From JARYLZ01 sp964388275 (GTDB lineage Bacteria; Bacteroidota; Ignavibacteria; SZUA-365), in NCBI GenBank assembly GCA_964388275.1, contig CAYLZD010000055.1:1-15398 (forward strand): DNA of 15,398 nt, given 5' to 3'. The notes under the pieces were generated by a model. The model was not told where the DNA came from and did no database searches. It saw nothing but the letters and a program-made list of their open reading frames with translations. Positions within the stretch are counted from its first letter, which is position 1. Every line of letters starts with the position of its first letter. Positions 1 to 6,912 of the stretch are shown one piece after another. The position numbers and the translations under genes were made by a program.

Positions 1-1
1 A

Positions 2-133
2 TACATCGATGCGTACCGACAGATGGTCGAGGCGGCGAACACAGCCCGAAGAAAGCGGATCGCTGAGGTGCTTCGTAGTGCGAGTGAGAACAGCGGACTC
101 AACCACGAAGGAGTGGTTGGAACAAGTCGATGA
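2..133 (+). CDS. C-terminal end of an unidentified protein (cut by window edge)
   Basis: An open frame enters from the left edge and ends at TGA 131-133, giving 43 residues that finish in ...NHEGVVGTSR. The segment is charged and probably helical (AYRQMVEAANTARRKRIAEV), as a real C-terminal helix would be. I do not recognise the family. The stop overlaps an ATG (ATGA at 130-133), the usual translational-coupling arrangement, which mildly supports a real gene end. Too little is visible to assign a function. Confidence 0.45.
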   Translation, partial: YIDAYRQMVEAANTARRKRIAEVLRSASENSGLNHEGVVGTSR

Positions 134-237
134 GTGTCCGTGTCTGCGTGGTGGGTGACAGGAAGAAGTTTCGGAATTCTTCCAACGCTTGCGCCAAGTC
201 AGTTGGAGAGTTCGTATTATGCGTGTACCAAACAGGA
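130..237 (+). CDS. Possible 35-aa ORF overlapping the preceding stop
   Basis: ATG at 130 overlaps the previous stop by 4 bases and the frame runs 35 codons to TGA 235-237 (MSVRVCVVGDRKKF...VYQTG). No domain or family is recognised. A hairpin-plus-T candidate terminator begins 3 bases after its stop, so the layout gene - ATGA overlap - short ORF - terminator is consistent. It could equally be the truncated start of a longer gene, as with other genes in this window, or chance. Confidence 0.25.
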
Positions 238-239
238 TG

Positions 240-278
240 AACGGCGGATTTCGAGAGAGATTTGCCGTTTTTCTTTTG
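240..278 (+). terminator. Candidate Rho-independent terminator
   Basis: A 6-bp stem (AACGGC 240-245 with GCCGTT 264-269) encloses an 18-nt loop and is followed by a T-rich tract (268-278). The stem is short and the loop long, so this is a weak candidate. It sits directly after the stop of the short ORF at 130-237. Confidence 0.3.
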
Positions 279-482
279 TGCCGGCGTCGCCGTGTGGATT
301 GGGTCGTTGGCACTCCGTCGCACTCGGATGATTTGCCGTCAAGCTCTACCGCCACCTTTGGATTATGCGACGATCCCGACGATATGGACACGTGGCGCAC
401 CGGCCGGCGCGGCACCTGCGATTGCACGGAAACGAGCATGGCGGGAACGGAAGGTGGGTGAGCAACAAATCCGGGTATTATA
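279..482. other. Stretch with no recognised gene
   Basis: Two short frames are open here (one ends at 461, one at 483), but neither gives a recognisable protein or a convincing start. GC-rich, with no hairpin or repeat noted. It may hold the remnant of a decayed gene. Confidence 0.4.
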
Positions 483-756
483 AATATCCTTGCCTGATAC
501 TGATTCTTAGCCGCGGGAAGACTAAATTCGAGTAATTCCATCCGTTGAATCCCGCAGGATTTGCTCAACAACGATTCGCATGACATGCACACGAAGCAGG
601 AGTGTCAGCAATTCGTACCAGTGATCCGCCGTCATAGAATAATTCGAGCGATACATATTTCACCGAATTCATTTGACAATTGAAAGACGACCCACTCAAT
701 TCGAAGCATCTTAATGACAACGGATTCCAAGTGTTGCGAACTGTTCATCGTGGATA
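483..756. repeat. Dispersed direct repeat, copy A
   Basis: Aligned by eye, this stretch matches 9925-10196 in the same orientation. The first ~130 bp are nearly identical and the rest is more diverged. It contains a minus-strand mini-ORF (522-656), an intergenic part and the first codons of a helicase-like gene (from 714). In the plus-strand coding part many differences are at third positions (ACG/ACT, GAT/GAC, AAG/AAA, CTG/CTC, GTG/GTC), so both copies descend from a translated sequence. Copies A and B lie 9.4 kb apart as direct repeats, so recombination between them could delete the intervening DNA. Confidence 0.85.
522..656 (-). CDS. Conserved 44-aa mini-protein (copy A), divergent from the helicase-like start
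   Basis: The minus strand reads ATG at 656 to TAG at 522-524, 44 residues: MYRSNYSMTADHWYELLTLL, then LRVHVMRIVVEQILRDSTDG and ITRI. A second ATG (residue 8) would give 37 aa and matches a TTG start in copy B. The copy B reading frame (9964-10077) ends LLRVHVMRIVV-D-Q-L-LRDSTDGITRI, differing here only by E/D and I/L, with the remaining changes in this stretch synonymous. The protein is hydrophobic and basic, perhaps one amphipathic helix. No family recognised. It lies head-to-head with the start of the helicase-like gene at 714 with a ~57-bp spacer, so the two could share a promoter region. Conservation over so few codons could also reflect DNA-level constraint or recent duplication. Confidence 0.45.
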   Translation of the reverse strand: MYRSNYSMTADHWYELLTLLLRVHVMRIVVEQILRDSTDGITRI

Positions 757-904
757 TAAACTTGACCTGCCGGACGGGACTTAACTCGCAGGAGGGTGGA
801 CAGGCCTCGAGAGGGCCTTGGAAGCCGTGATCAACGCAACTCAGAGAGATTCGCAGCGGGTCATGTTTTCCTTGAATATGTACGCAGGCCGGAATTCCTC
901 ATGA
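714..904 (+). pseudogene. Remnant of a helicase-like (PLD-nuclease/SNF2 type) gene, copy A
   Basis: ATG 714 begins MTTDSKCCELFIVDINL. The ELFIVDN-type opening matches, from memory, the start of large helicase-like proteins with an N-terminal phospholipase-D-like nuclease domain (about 1,000 aa). The match is lost after about 17 codons and this frame stops at 830. A different frame (785-904) reads ...LERALEAVINATQRDSQRVM... and ends at TGA 902-904, overlapping the next ATG (901) as in an operon. It may be the surviving C-terminus of the same or another gene. I read this as a gene whose middle is gone. Copy B (10154) shares the first codons with synonymous changes. The family call rests on a very short stretch. 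Confidence 0.5.
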
Positions 905-2685
905 AAAAGCCGACAGCAATCTCACTCTCCACAGCCCAACAACGCGCCGTCAAGCACCGCGGCTCCCCTCTGCAAATAATCGCCTGCGCCGGATCCGGTA
1001 AAACAGAGACCGTATCGCGCCGCGCGGCTGAGATCATTCGCGAGGGAGCCCCCCCTCGAACGGTCATAGCCTTCACATTCACCGAAAGAGCCGCCACCGA
1101 GCTCAAGGACCGCATATACCGGCGCGTAGCGGAGTGCATGGGCGCGGATTTCCTCGGACGCCTCGGGCCCATGTTCGTGGGAACCATCCACGGATTCTGT
1201 TTCCGCATGCTGCAGGATTGCGTGCCGAAGTTCGGCAATTTCGACATGCTCGACTAGGCCCGGCATCATTCGCACCGCCAATTCCTTCGCTCTGTCGATT
1301 CCCGGCCGCATGAAAAAGAAAATGCTGCCTAAGCGTCCGGCGGGTAAGAACGAAGTATTACTTTGGACGGCGGAGACACCGGAAGAGGAAGCGGAACGGA
1401 TCGCCGACGGAATGGAAGCCCTCTTGAAAAAAGGGTACAAGCTTCGCGATATCGCCGTGCTGTACCGCTCCGTGCGCACGTCAGCGCCTCCACTTCTCGA
1501 CGTTCTCGACACCAGAAACATACCGTACAACTGCGCCGGGCGGTCGGGCTTGTTTCTGCACCGCGACATAGCGCTGATAGGTGAGATATTCGCCTGGTTC
1601 GTGGGCGAAACGTGGAAAACGGAGCGCTTCCAGAAACCGTACGAAGCGTCGCTCGAAGAAATCGCCCGCGGATTGTGCGATGAATTCAATCTCGGCACGA
1701 AGGCGGTAGCTTCGTTGAAAAAGTACATCGAGGACTGGCGCGCTTTCCGCATCTCCCGGCCGCAGCCAGTCAGCCTGGTAGGCGATTACTACCGGCTGCT
1801 GAACCGGCTCGGCGCCCACACTATGAACCTCGACGAGCGCGACGCCCATTTGCGCTTCGGCCGTCTGGCGCGTTTTTCCACGATACTGGCCGACTTCGAG
1901 CACGCCACGCGACGGCGCGATACAGCCGGCGGAGCGGACGCGGCCGGAGCGCGCGTAGTGGATCGCGGGATGGAAATGTCGCCGAATATCAGGAATGCGG
2001 CTACCGCTACCGCATGATGCATGTGCTCGGCTTCGAACAGGAACTTGCCGTGGAACTCGGATACGGCAGGGCCATACACCACGTGTTGTGGCATATCGCG
2101 GAATTCACTCGCGACAATGGGAAAGCGCCCACCTGGAAACAGGCGGAGAAGATCATCGACGGCGAATTCTACCTTCCTTTCGCCAATCCCGAAGCGCACA
2201 AGCGCATGCGCCGCTCCGCCGAGGACATGGTGCGACGGTATTTGGGCTCGTACAGCGACGATCTGCTGCGCATCTGGGAGGTGGAGCGGTCCTTCGAGCT
2301 TCCTCTGGAGGCAGGCACCGTCACCGGACGCGCGGACGTGATACTGGACAGGGAAAAGGGCAGACCGGACAATCTTGCGGTAGTGGATTACAAGTCCGCG
2401 AGCGACACGGTGCAAAATGCGCGCTTCGAACGGCAGCTGGCAGTGTATGCCGCCGCCGGCCGCGGCGAAGGTCTGACGGTGGAAGCCGCCTACCTGCACG
2501 ATCTGAAAAAAGGCGACCGTCTGCCGGTGGACGTCGACGAGGGCTCCTGCCGCGATGTTTGCGAAACAGTCTCCCAAGCCGTGCACGCCATCCGCGCCGG
2601 CCGCTTCATTCCGAACGCCAAACGAGAAATCTGCGAACATTGCGACTGCGGGCGGATCTGCCGGCACGCCGTGGCGGATTTCTGA
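901..2685 (+). pseudogene. UvrD-family helicase with C-terminal PD-(D/E)XK nuclease, broken
   Basis: Three consecutive pieces of one superfamily-1 helicase-nuclease are in three frames. Piece 1 (901-1257, 118 aa) has the Q-motif region (LSTAQQRAV), Walker A (ACAGSGKTET, residues ~28-37), motif Ia (AFTFTERAATELKDRI) and motif Ib (GTIHGFCFRML), then hits TAG. Piece 2 (about 1262-1950) resumes at GIIRTANSFALSI, the segment after motif IV, and includes RDIAVLYRS. The DExQ Walker B, motif III and motif IV are absent. Piece 3 (about 1958-2685) starts GNVAEYQECGYRYRMMHVLG and carries the nuclease: GRADVILD...AVVDYKSA (about 2327-2400) plus a CEHCDCGRIC cysteine cluster (about 2635-2664) of the Fe-S type seen in AddB/Cas4-like nucleases. 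Motifs V-VI are missing between pieces 2 and 3. About 590 residues remain where such proteins are typically near 950. Start 901 is chosen because the Q-motif normally lies within the first ~10 residues. Such a product cannot be an active helicase. Confidence 0.8.
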
Positions 2686-2799
2686 GGACGCTGATCGATC
2701 AAACCTGTTCGACCCTTCGTTCAGAGAGGCGACCTTGGAAAAACACTGCACGAATCCTGACAAAAACTCTTGCGTCTCACGACTTTCGTTGCTATTTTT

Positions 2800-2829
2800 T
2801 GTCAGAAAAATGAATCATAATTTATGACA
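2800..2829. promoter_or_regulatory. Palindromic operator/promoter candidate of the AbiE operon
   Basis: A perfect hyphenated palindrome TCATAA-T-TTATGA (2815-2827) lies inside a wider inverted pair TGTCA (2800-2804) / TGACA (2825-2829). It ends 8 bases before the antitoxin start codon (2838). Known AbiEi antitoxins repress their own operon by binding inverted repeats at the promoter, so this is a natural operator candidate. A TTGTCA (2799-2804) could be a -35 element, but no strong -10 is evident. Operator function is inferred. Confidence 0.5.
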
Positions 2830-2837
2830 TAAATGTA

Positions 2838-3458
2838 ATGGGCAAGCACGCACAATCGATTGTAACAATAATACTTAGGCGGATTCGTGGCCGAGGAGCT
2901 GGTTCTGTATTCACACAGAGGGATTTTCTCGATATTGGAAGCAGGGCGGCAATAGACAAAGCGCTGTCGCGTCTGGCAAGCGAAGGCAACATTCGCCGGC
3001 TGGGAAGGGGTGTTTACGATTACCCGAAACGCGATCCACGATTCGGTATGATGACCGCGTCGACGGATGCCATCGTCAAGGCGGTCATGGCGACTACAGG
3101 AGCGCATGTGTTGCCCTCCGGGGCGTTTGCTGCGAACGCGCTCGGTCTCTCGGACCAGGTCCCGACGAGAATCGTGTACCTGACCGACGGCCCTTCACGT
3201 ACGCTGATCATCGGAGATCGTCGCATCAGGTTGAAGCGAGCGGCAAAACGGTACTTTGCGATGGATGATCGAAGCGCGCTCATCGTTCAGGCGCTCCGAA
3301 ACCTGGGGGCGCGGAATACCGATGCGCGTGTGCTGCAAAAGATCGATGCGGTGCTCGACGATGCACAGCGGGCGCGTTTGATCGAGGATCTGCGCTTTGC
3401 TCCGGCGTGGATTTCCACGGCTTTGAGACCGATCCTTCACAGGAGCACGGCATCATGA
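2838..3458 (+). CDS. AbiEi-type antitoxin (DUF6088-like), type IV toxin-antitoxin
   Basis: 206 aa. Residues ~22-70 form a winged-helix-like N-terminal domain (FTQRDFLDIGSRAAIDKALS, then EGNIRRLGRGVYDYP), the hallmark of AbiEi/DUF6088 antitoxins, followed by the usual C-terminal domain (LPSGAFAANALGLSDQVPTR, RIVYLTDGPSRTLIIGDRRI). The length fits the family. It is followed with a 4-base ATGA overlap by an AbiEii-type nucleotidyltransferase, completing a standard pair. In characterised systems the antitoxin represses the operon and neutralises the toxin without stably binding it. The palindrome at 2815-2827 is its likely operator. The gene appears complete, unlike the defence genes on either side. 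Confidence 0.85.
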   Translation: MGKHAQSIVTIILRRIRGRGAGSVFTQRDFLDIGSRAAIDKALSRLASEGNIRRLGRGVYDYPKRDPRFGMMTASTDAIVKAVMATTGAHVLPSGAFAANALGLSDQVPTRIVYLTDGPSRTLIIGDRRIRLKRAAKRYFAMDDRSALIVQALRNLGARNTDARVLQKIDAVLDDAQRARLIEDLRFAPAWISTALRPILHRSTAS

Positions 3459-4462
3459 ATGCCTATCTGGCGCTTTCCGGGGAACAGCAGCGGGAAGTCT
3501 GCGCACGTGTCTCCGTCACGCGACATCTGTACGAGTCCGCCGTCGAAAAGGATTTCTGGATATGCTGGACGCTGCGGACGCTGTTCATGCTGCCCGAATG
3601 CGATGGCGTTTTGACGTTCAAGGGAGGAACCTCGCTCTCGAAGGGATTCAACATCATTCATCGGTTTTCAGAAGATATTGATGTTGTTGTCGATCGCAAC
3701 GTACTCGGATTCGGAGGGGACCAATCCCCTGAGAGCGCTCCTTCGAAGAAAAAAACGAGAGCGCGGATCGAGCAGCTCATGCCCGCATGCCGCGCTTTCG
3801 TTCACGACACCATTCGAACCTGTTTGAACAGGGATATTGCGGACGCGTTGGGCGCCGGCCCGCAATGGTCGCTGGCGATGGATGCTAATGATCCCGACGA
3901 CATGACCATCCTGTTCAGGTACCCCGCGGTGCATGTGTACCCCGGCAGCGTGCAGCCCGTCGTCCGGATCGAGCTTGGGGCCCGTTCGGATACCGATCCA
4001 CACCGCGACAGCATGATTCGCCCGTTCGCGGCCGATATACTGACGGAGATACAGGCGTTTCCCGTGCGGACTGTCGCGCCGGAGCGGACCTTCTGGGAAA
4101 AAGCCATGCTGATCCATGAGACCGTCTTCGGCCGCCAATCCGGCGCGCCTGTTGCGCGGCTGGCCAGACATTTCTATGATCTTCATTGCCTGTGGAATCA
4201 TAGTGCGGGACGCGCGGCTGCCGGAGACCTTGATTTGTTCGAACGGGTCGCGACGCACAGGAAGATGTACTTCTCTCGGAACGCCGAAGCACAGAGGGCG
4301 TTGCAGAGAGGATCACTGCAGCTCGTCCCCGACCATCAAGTATTGCCCGATTGGCGGCGGGACTATGCCGCGATGTCGGACATGTTCTTTGCCGCTCATC
4401 CTTCTTTCGACGAACTCATTGAGACTGCACGACTGATCCAGGAATATTTCAACTCGTTGTGA
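3455..4462 (+). CDS. AbiEii/AbiGii-family nucleotidyltransferase toxin
   Basis: 335 aa from the ATG overlapping the antitoxin stop; AGGAG at 3441-3445 is a good ribosome-binding site and supports this start over an in-frame upstream one (3407). The DNA polymerase-beta-like nucleotidyltransferase motifs are clear: GGTSLSK (residues 57-63) and SEDID (72-76), whose two aspartates bind metal. A downstream ERTFWEKAMLIHE (~210-222) contains the conserved Lys/Glu segment of PF08843. In characterised relatives the toxin transfers nucleotides to target RNA such as tRNA, arrests growth and gives abortive phage defence. Length and motifs look intact. It may be the only functional defence unit in the left half. 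Confidence 0.87.
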   Translation: MNAYLALSGEQQREVCARVSVTRHLYESAVEKDFWICWTLRTLFMLPECDGVLTFKGGTSLSKGFNIIHRFSEDIDVVVDRNVLGFGGDQSPESAPSKKKTRARIEQLMPACRAFVHDTIRTCLNRDIADALGAGPQWSLAMDANDPDDMTILFRYPAVHVYPGSVQPVVRIELGARSDTDPHRDSMIRPFAADILTEIQAFPVRTVAPERTFWEKAMLIHETVFGRQSGAPVARLARHFYDLHCLWNHSAGRAAAGDLDLFERVATHRKMYFSRNAEAQRALQRGSLQLVPDHQVLPDWRRDYAAMSDMFFAAHPSFDELIETARLIQEYFNSL

Positions 4463-4468
4463 CGCCTA

Positions 4469-4689
4469 ATGGCAAAATCAAGCAAGAAATCCAAGCAGAA
4501 ACCCGAACCCGCCGCCTACCGCCACGGCGAGAAGCGCACGAACATCCCGCCGGCGCGGATAGCGGGGGAAGGCAAAATCCCCGGAGGGCACTTTTCCACT
4601 TCCTTGAGTAGCCGGGTAGACATCTCCGCATGGCGGTCAAGGCAATAGGCCCTCGCAGGAATGAGGTCGTAGCGCTTCAAAAACTCTAA
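4469..4689 (+). pseudogene. Remnant of a site-specific DNA methyltransferase gene
   Basis: ATG 4469 opens MAKSSKKSKQKPEP, then YRHGEKRTNIPPARIAGEGK. The HGEKRTNIPPA(K/R)IA(A/G)EG segment is a recognisable N-terminus of large adenine-specific (type III/Mod-like) DNA methyltransferases, which run to many hundreds of residues. The match stops after about 37 codons and the frame ends at TAG 4646-4648. Another frame then reads RMAVKAIGPRRNEVVALQKL to TAA 4687-4689, plausibly the old C-terminus, so only both ends of the gene may survive. No catalytic motif (DPPY, FxGxG) is present. It starts 7 bases after the AbiEii stop. The N-terminal match is from memory of the family; the C-terminal piece is inference. 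Confidence 0.6.
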
Positions 4690-4694
4690 TCAAC

Positions 4695-4743
4695 ATTCTG
4701 TTTGCAATAAGTACCTCGCAAAGGTACTTACCGCAAACAAAAT
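4695..4743. repeat. 49-bp interrupted palindrome
   Basis: Outer arms GTTTGC (4700-4705) and GCAAAC (4733-4738) and inner arms TAAGTACCT (4708-4716) and AGGTACTTA (4722-4730) are perfect complements around a CGCAA loop, with two mismatched bases between arm pairs on each side. Pairing extends outward (ATT.T with A.AAT) to 4695-4743. There is no T-run on either strand, so it is not a standard terminator. It ends 10 bases before the ATG of the 68-aa gene at 4753, which fits an operator or an RNA structure over its start. A mobile-element end or recombination site is an alternative. Confidence 0.75.
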
Positions 4744-4752
4744 CGCGAGAAA

Positions 4753-4959
4753 ATGGATAGTCGGATGGATCAACAATCACCCGATTCGTATTCTCGCTCC
4801 GTTCAGGCGATGGAGCGCAACACGTGTTCGTTCGCCGATGCCATGAACGGCAAAGACGAGCTCAAAGCTGCTGTCACGTCTCATATGAGAACACTCCAGA
4901 GTAATCCGGACCGGGTAGGAAAATATTTAGAACATCCGTCCATCAGGTATGCAGCATGA
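4753..4959 (+). CDS. Hypothetical 68-aa protein downstream of the palindrome
   Basis: ATG 4753 to TGA 4957-4959. The sequence looks protein-like and helical (AMERNTCSFADAMNGKDELK, HMRTLQSNPDRVGKYLEHPS) with no membrane segment, signal peptide or recognisable DNA-binding motif. I do not recognise a family. A weak purine-rich GCGAGAAA precedes the start. The strong dyad 10 bp upstream suggests regulated expression. Given that its neighbours are truncated, it may be a fragment of a longer protein. Confidence 0.45.
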   Translation: MDSRMDQQSPDSYSRSVQAMERNTCSFADAMNGKDELKAAVTSHMRTLQSNPDRVGKYLEHPSIRYAA

Positions 4960-5000
4960 TAAGCCTATTATTCAATGGCCGGGTTAATAGTCCGTGAGCC

Positions 5001-6131
5001 ATGTTGAGAGGAGAAATGAGGTCGACGCTGCTCATCATCACGATTTTAGTATCAACACCGCCGAGTCTATCGGCCCAGCACATCGGCGCTCTGTGGTTGT
5101 ACGCATTTCCACACGAAGCCGAAGCGATCCGTCTCGGCGGTCCGTATGCGGCTGTCGGTCGTGGACTCGCATCCATGCACAGCAATACCGCTGCATTGGG
5201 ATTTCAACGAGGCGCGCAGCTGCAGTTCTCCAGCGGGCGCGGTATGAGGATTAAAGACGCTGAATTCAGCACTCCTTACACCATGGCCGCCGCAGTTCAC
5301 ATCCCCGACTTGAGAGCGACTGTCGGGATAGCGATCAATAACGACGAATGCGAGCTTGATGCAAGATACACGGGTATCGGAACCACAATTCGTGATCAAT
5401 TGAAGCGTCTTGGCATCCACATCGCACGGCAAATGAACGACTGGCTCTCCCTCGGGGTCGCTGTAATGCGTTATGAAGAGCAGCTTTATCAATCATCAGT
5501 CGAGATTCCATTCCCAACAAAGGCGAATGCCACCGCTGTCGTCTGGGACCTGTCAGTTTCAGGTCACGGCCGGCACAACGCAACCTTTCTCGGTCGACCG
5601 GCGGACGAGATTCGTTACGGCCTGACCATCGACAATCTGCTTGGAACAGAGGTATGGTACATCGATGAAGCGCAAAAGGATCCGCTCAACCAAGTGCTGC
5701 GCTGTGGAGCGGCGTATTTCTGGCGCCCGGAGTTTGGTCAGGTTCTTGGTGCTGACATCCTCTCTCTCCTGACCTCCGTTGAGACAAGCGTCCAAGGCAC
5801 GCGACATGAATTTCGCAACTGGGGCACGGTCGGCGGGGCGGCCGAGCTGAGGGTTCTGGATGTGTTCATGCTCAGTGCCGGTATCGAGAATATCATCCGA
5901 TTCGGCAACGGGTATGATCAATGGCCGGCATACCCCGTCCTGCGCTACGGAGCAGGGCTCGATGTCCCTCTCGATCGCATATTGAATACTGAATTCCCAA
6001 TCTCCGTTCAGATTGACTATGCACACTCGCAGTGGAACAGCCGCGCCGAAAGGGAACTGTACGTGAATCCTTATAATCAGACACAGCAGGTCAATTCATA
6101 CAGTGCGCAGTTGAGAGCAGTTATATTCTGA
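5001..6131 (+). CDS. PorV/PorQ-like outer-membrane beta-barrel protein
   Basis: 376 aa, or 371 from ATG 5016. An N-terminal signal peptide (RSTLLIITILVSTPPSLSAQ, cleavage probably before or after the Q) leads into EAIRLGGPYAAVGRGLASMH with SNTAALGF. This is the variant of the 'lgmGGa..A.a.da.a...NPAgl' opening shared by PorV/PorQ/UPF0164 and FadL-like barrels of the Bacteroidota/Chlorobiota group. The rest alternates aromatic and polar residues as beta-strands do and ends in a strand (YSAQLRAVIF) with a terminal aromatic, a barrel-assembly signal. Location is inferred to be the outer membrane. PorV helps shuttle type IX cargo, which fits the T9SS-tagged protein downstream, but this could be another family barrel. 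AGGAG at 5009-5013 is too close to ATG 5016 to decide the start. Confidence 0.65.
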   Translation: MLRGEMRSTLLIITILVSTPPSLSAQHIGALWLYAFPHEAEAIRLGGPYAAVGRGLASMHSNTAALGFQRGAQLQFSSGRGMRIKDAEFSTPYTMAAAVHIPDLRATVGIAINNDECELDARYTGIGTTIRDQLKRLGIHIARQMNDWLSLGVAVMRYEEQLYQSSVEIPFPTKANATAVVWDLSVSGHGRHNATFLGRPADEIRYGLTIDNLLGTEVWYIDEAQKDPLNQVLRCGAAYFWRPEFGQVLGADILSLLTSVETSVQGTRHEFRNWGTVGGAAELRVLDVFMLSAGIENIIRFGNGYDQWPAYPVLRYGAGLDVPLDRILNTEFPISVQIDYAHSQWNSRAERELYVNPYNQTQQVNSYSAQLRAVIF

Positions 6132-6550
6132 TACTCGGGAAATTGCCTGACTACTCCACTCACATGCCGCAAACATCATCTGGATCAGGTTTCCAGGGAA
6201 GGTCCCGGCCCCTGCGAAAAATGTTACCTTACTGTTACCCGAGATCCAGTAAATCGTTGGCTTTTTTGTTGTAGCTGTTATCGTGACTCCGGTCGAGAGT
6301 ACTTGCTCGATTTTTACAGATATCACTCCCTGACAATCGGGACGCCGGATTACCGGCATGTGCTGTAAGCATTGCCATTCAGAACTCATGACCAGGAGGC
6401 TGTGGCGATGAGATAACCGAACTGCCGCTACGGTTTCAAGGTGACGCCGAATTATCATCTCCACACGACTGATTGAATTGCGAACCGGGAAGCTCAATTT
6501 TTGCTTGAAAAGCACTACCAAGGCCGATCCCAGATAAATACGGATCTCCT
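6132..6550. other. 419-bp stretch without a convincing gene
   Basis: No plus-strand gene is supported. A 141-codon minus-strand frame (6096-6521) crosses it, overlapping the 3' end of the barrel gene. Its product has no recognised family; its middle (TITATTKKPTIYWISGNSKV) vaguely resembles Ig-like repeats of secreted Bacteroidota proteins, so a decayed fragment is possible. No terminator or promoter was identified. Confidence 0.4.
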
Positions 6551-6812
6551 GTGAACCACTACCGGATCTTTTTTTGCCGGCGTATTACTCTGCGCAATAC
6601 CTTCATGCAAGGAAGCGGGCAACTCTGTCGAGGCGCCTGATCACTTGCCGGTTCTTACCACAGCAGCGATCACGGAGATCACGCCGACAACAGCAAAATG
6701 CGGCGGCAGTAACCGATATCATGGTAACTACAGGGACAAGCGGAGGAAACATCACATCGGACGGCGGATATGCAGTGACTGCGGGAGGCGTGTGCCTGAC
6801 CACCATACCCCC
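6551..6812 (+). pseudogene. Lipoprotein with Bacteroidota-type extracellular repeats, frameshifted and cut by the gap
   Basis: GTG 6551 reads VNHYRIFF. Dropping one T from the seven-T run at 6569-6575 continues in frame as AGVLLCAIPSCKEAG, a textbook lipoprotein signal peptide with lipobox IPSC. Next comes LPVLTTAAITEITPTTAKCG (from 6645), the start of a repeat type common in Bacteroidota surface proteins. At about 6700 the frame shifts again into VTDIMVTTGTSGGNITSDGG with YAVTAGGVCLTT, which aligns with the same repeat consensus. So two repeat units are fused with part of a unit missing. The sequence then ends at the N-run. The two shifts may be sequencing or assembly errors at a contig end inside a repeat array, or real decay. 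Expected location: outer membrane or cell surface. Confidence 0.6.
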
Positions 6813-6912
6813 NNNNNNNNNNNNNNNNNNNNNNNNNNNNNNNNNNNNNNNNNNNNNNNNNNNNNNNNNNNNNNNNNNNNNNNNNNNNNNNNNNNNNNNN
6901 NNNNNNNNNNNN
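6813..6912. other. Assembly gap (100 Ns)
   Basis: Exactly 100 consecutive Ns, the conventional placeholder for a scaffold gap of unknown length. Sequence on the two sides should not be assumed to belong to one gene. Confidence 0.98.

Noticed and set aside
922..1752. A 276-codon minus-strand frame
   Set aside because: Antisense to UvrD helicase motifs; a shadow of the GC-rich coding strand.
1789..2763. A 324-codon minus-strand frame
   Set aside because: Antisense to the helicase-nuclease remnant; the plus strand carries the recognisable nuclease motifs.
4700..4738. The palindrome as a Rho-independent terminator or integron attC site
   Set aside because: No T-tract on either strand, and it lacks the bulged R/L box pattern of attC.
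6096..6521. A 141-codon minus-strand frame as a gene
   Set aside because: No start signal or family recognised, and it overlaps the barrel gene's 3' end; kept only as a note on the gene-poor stretch.
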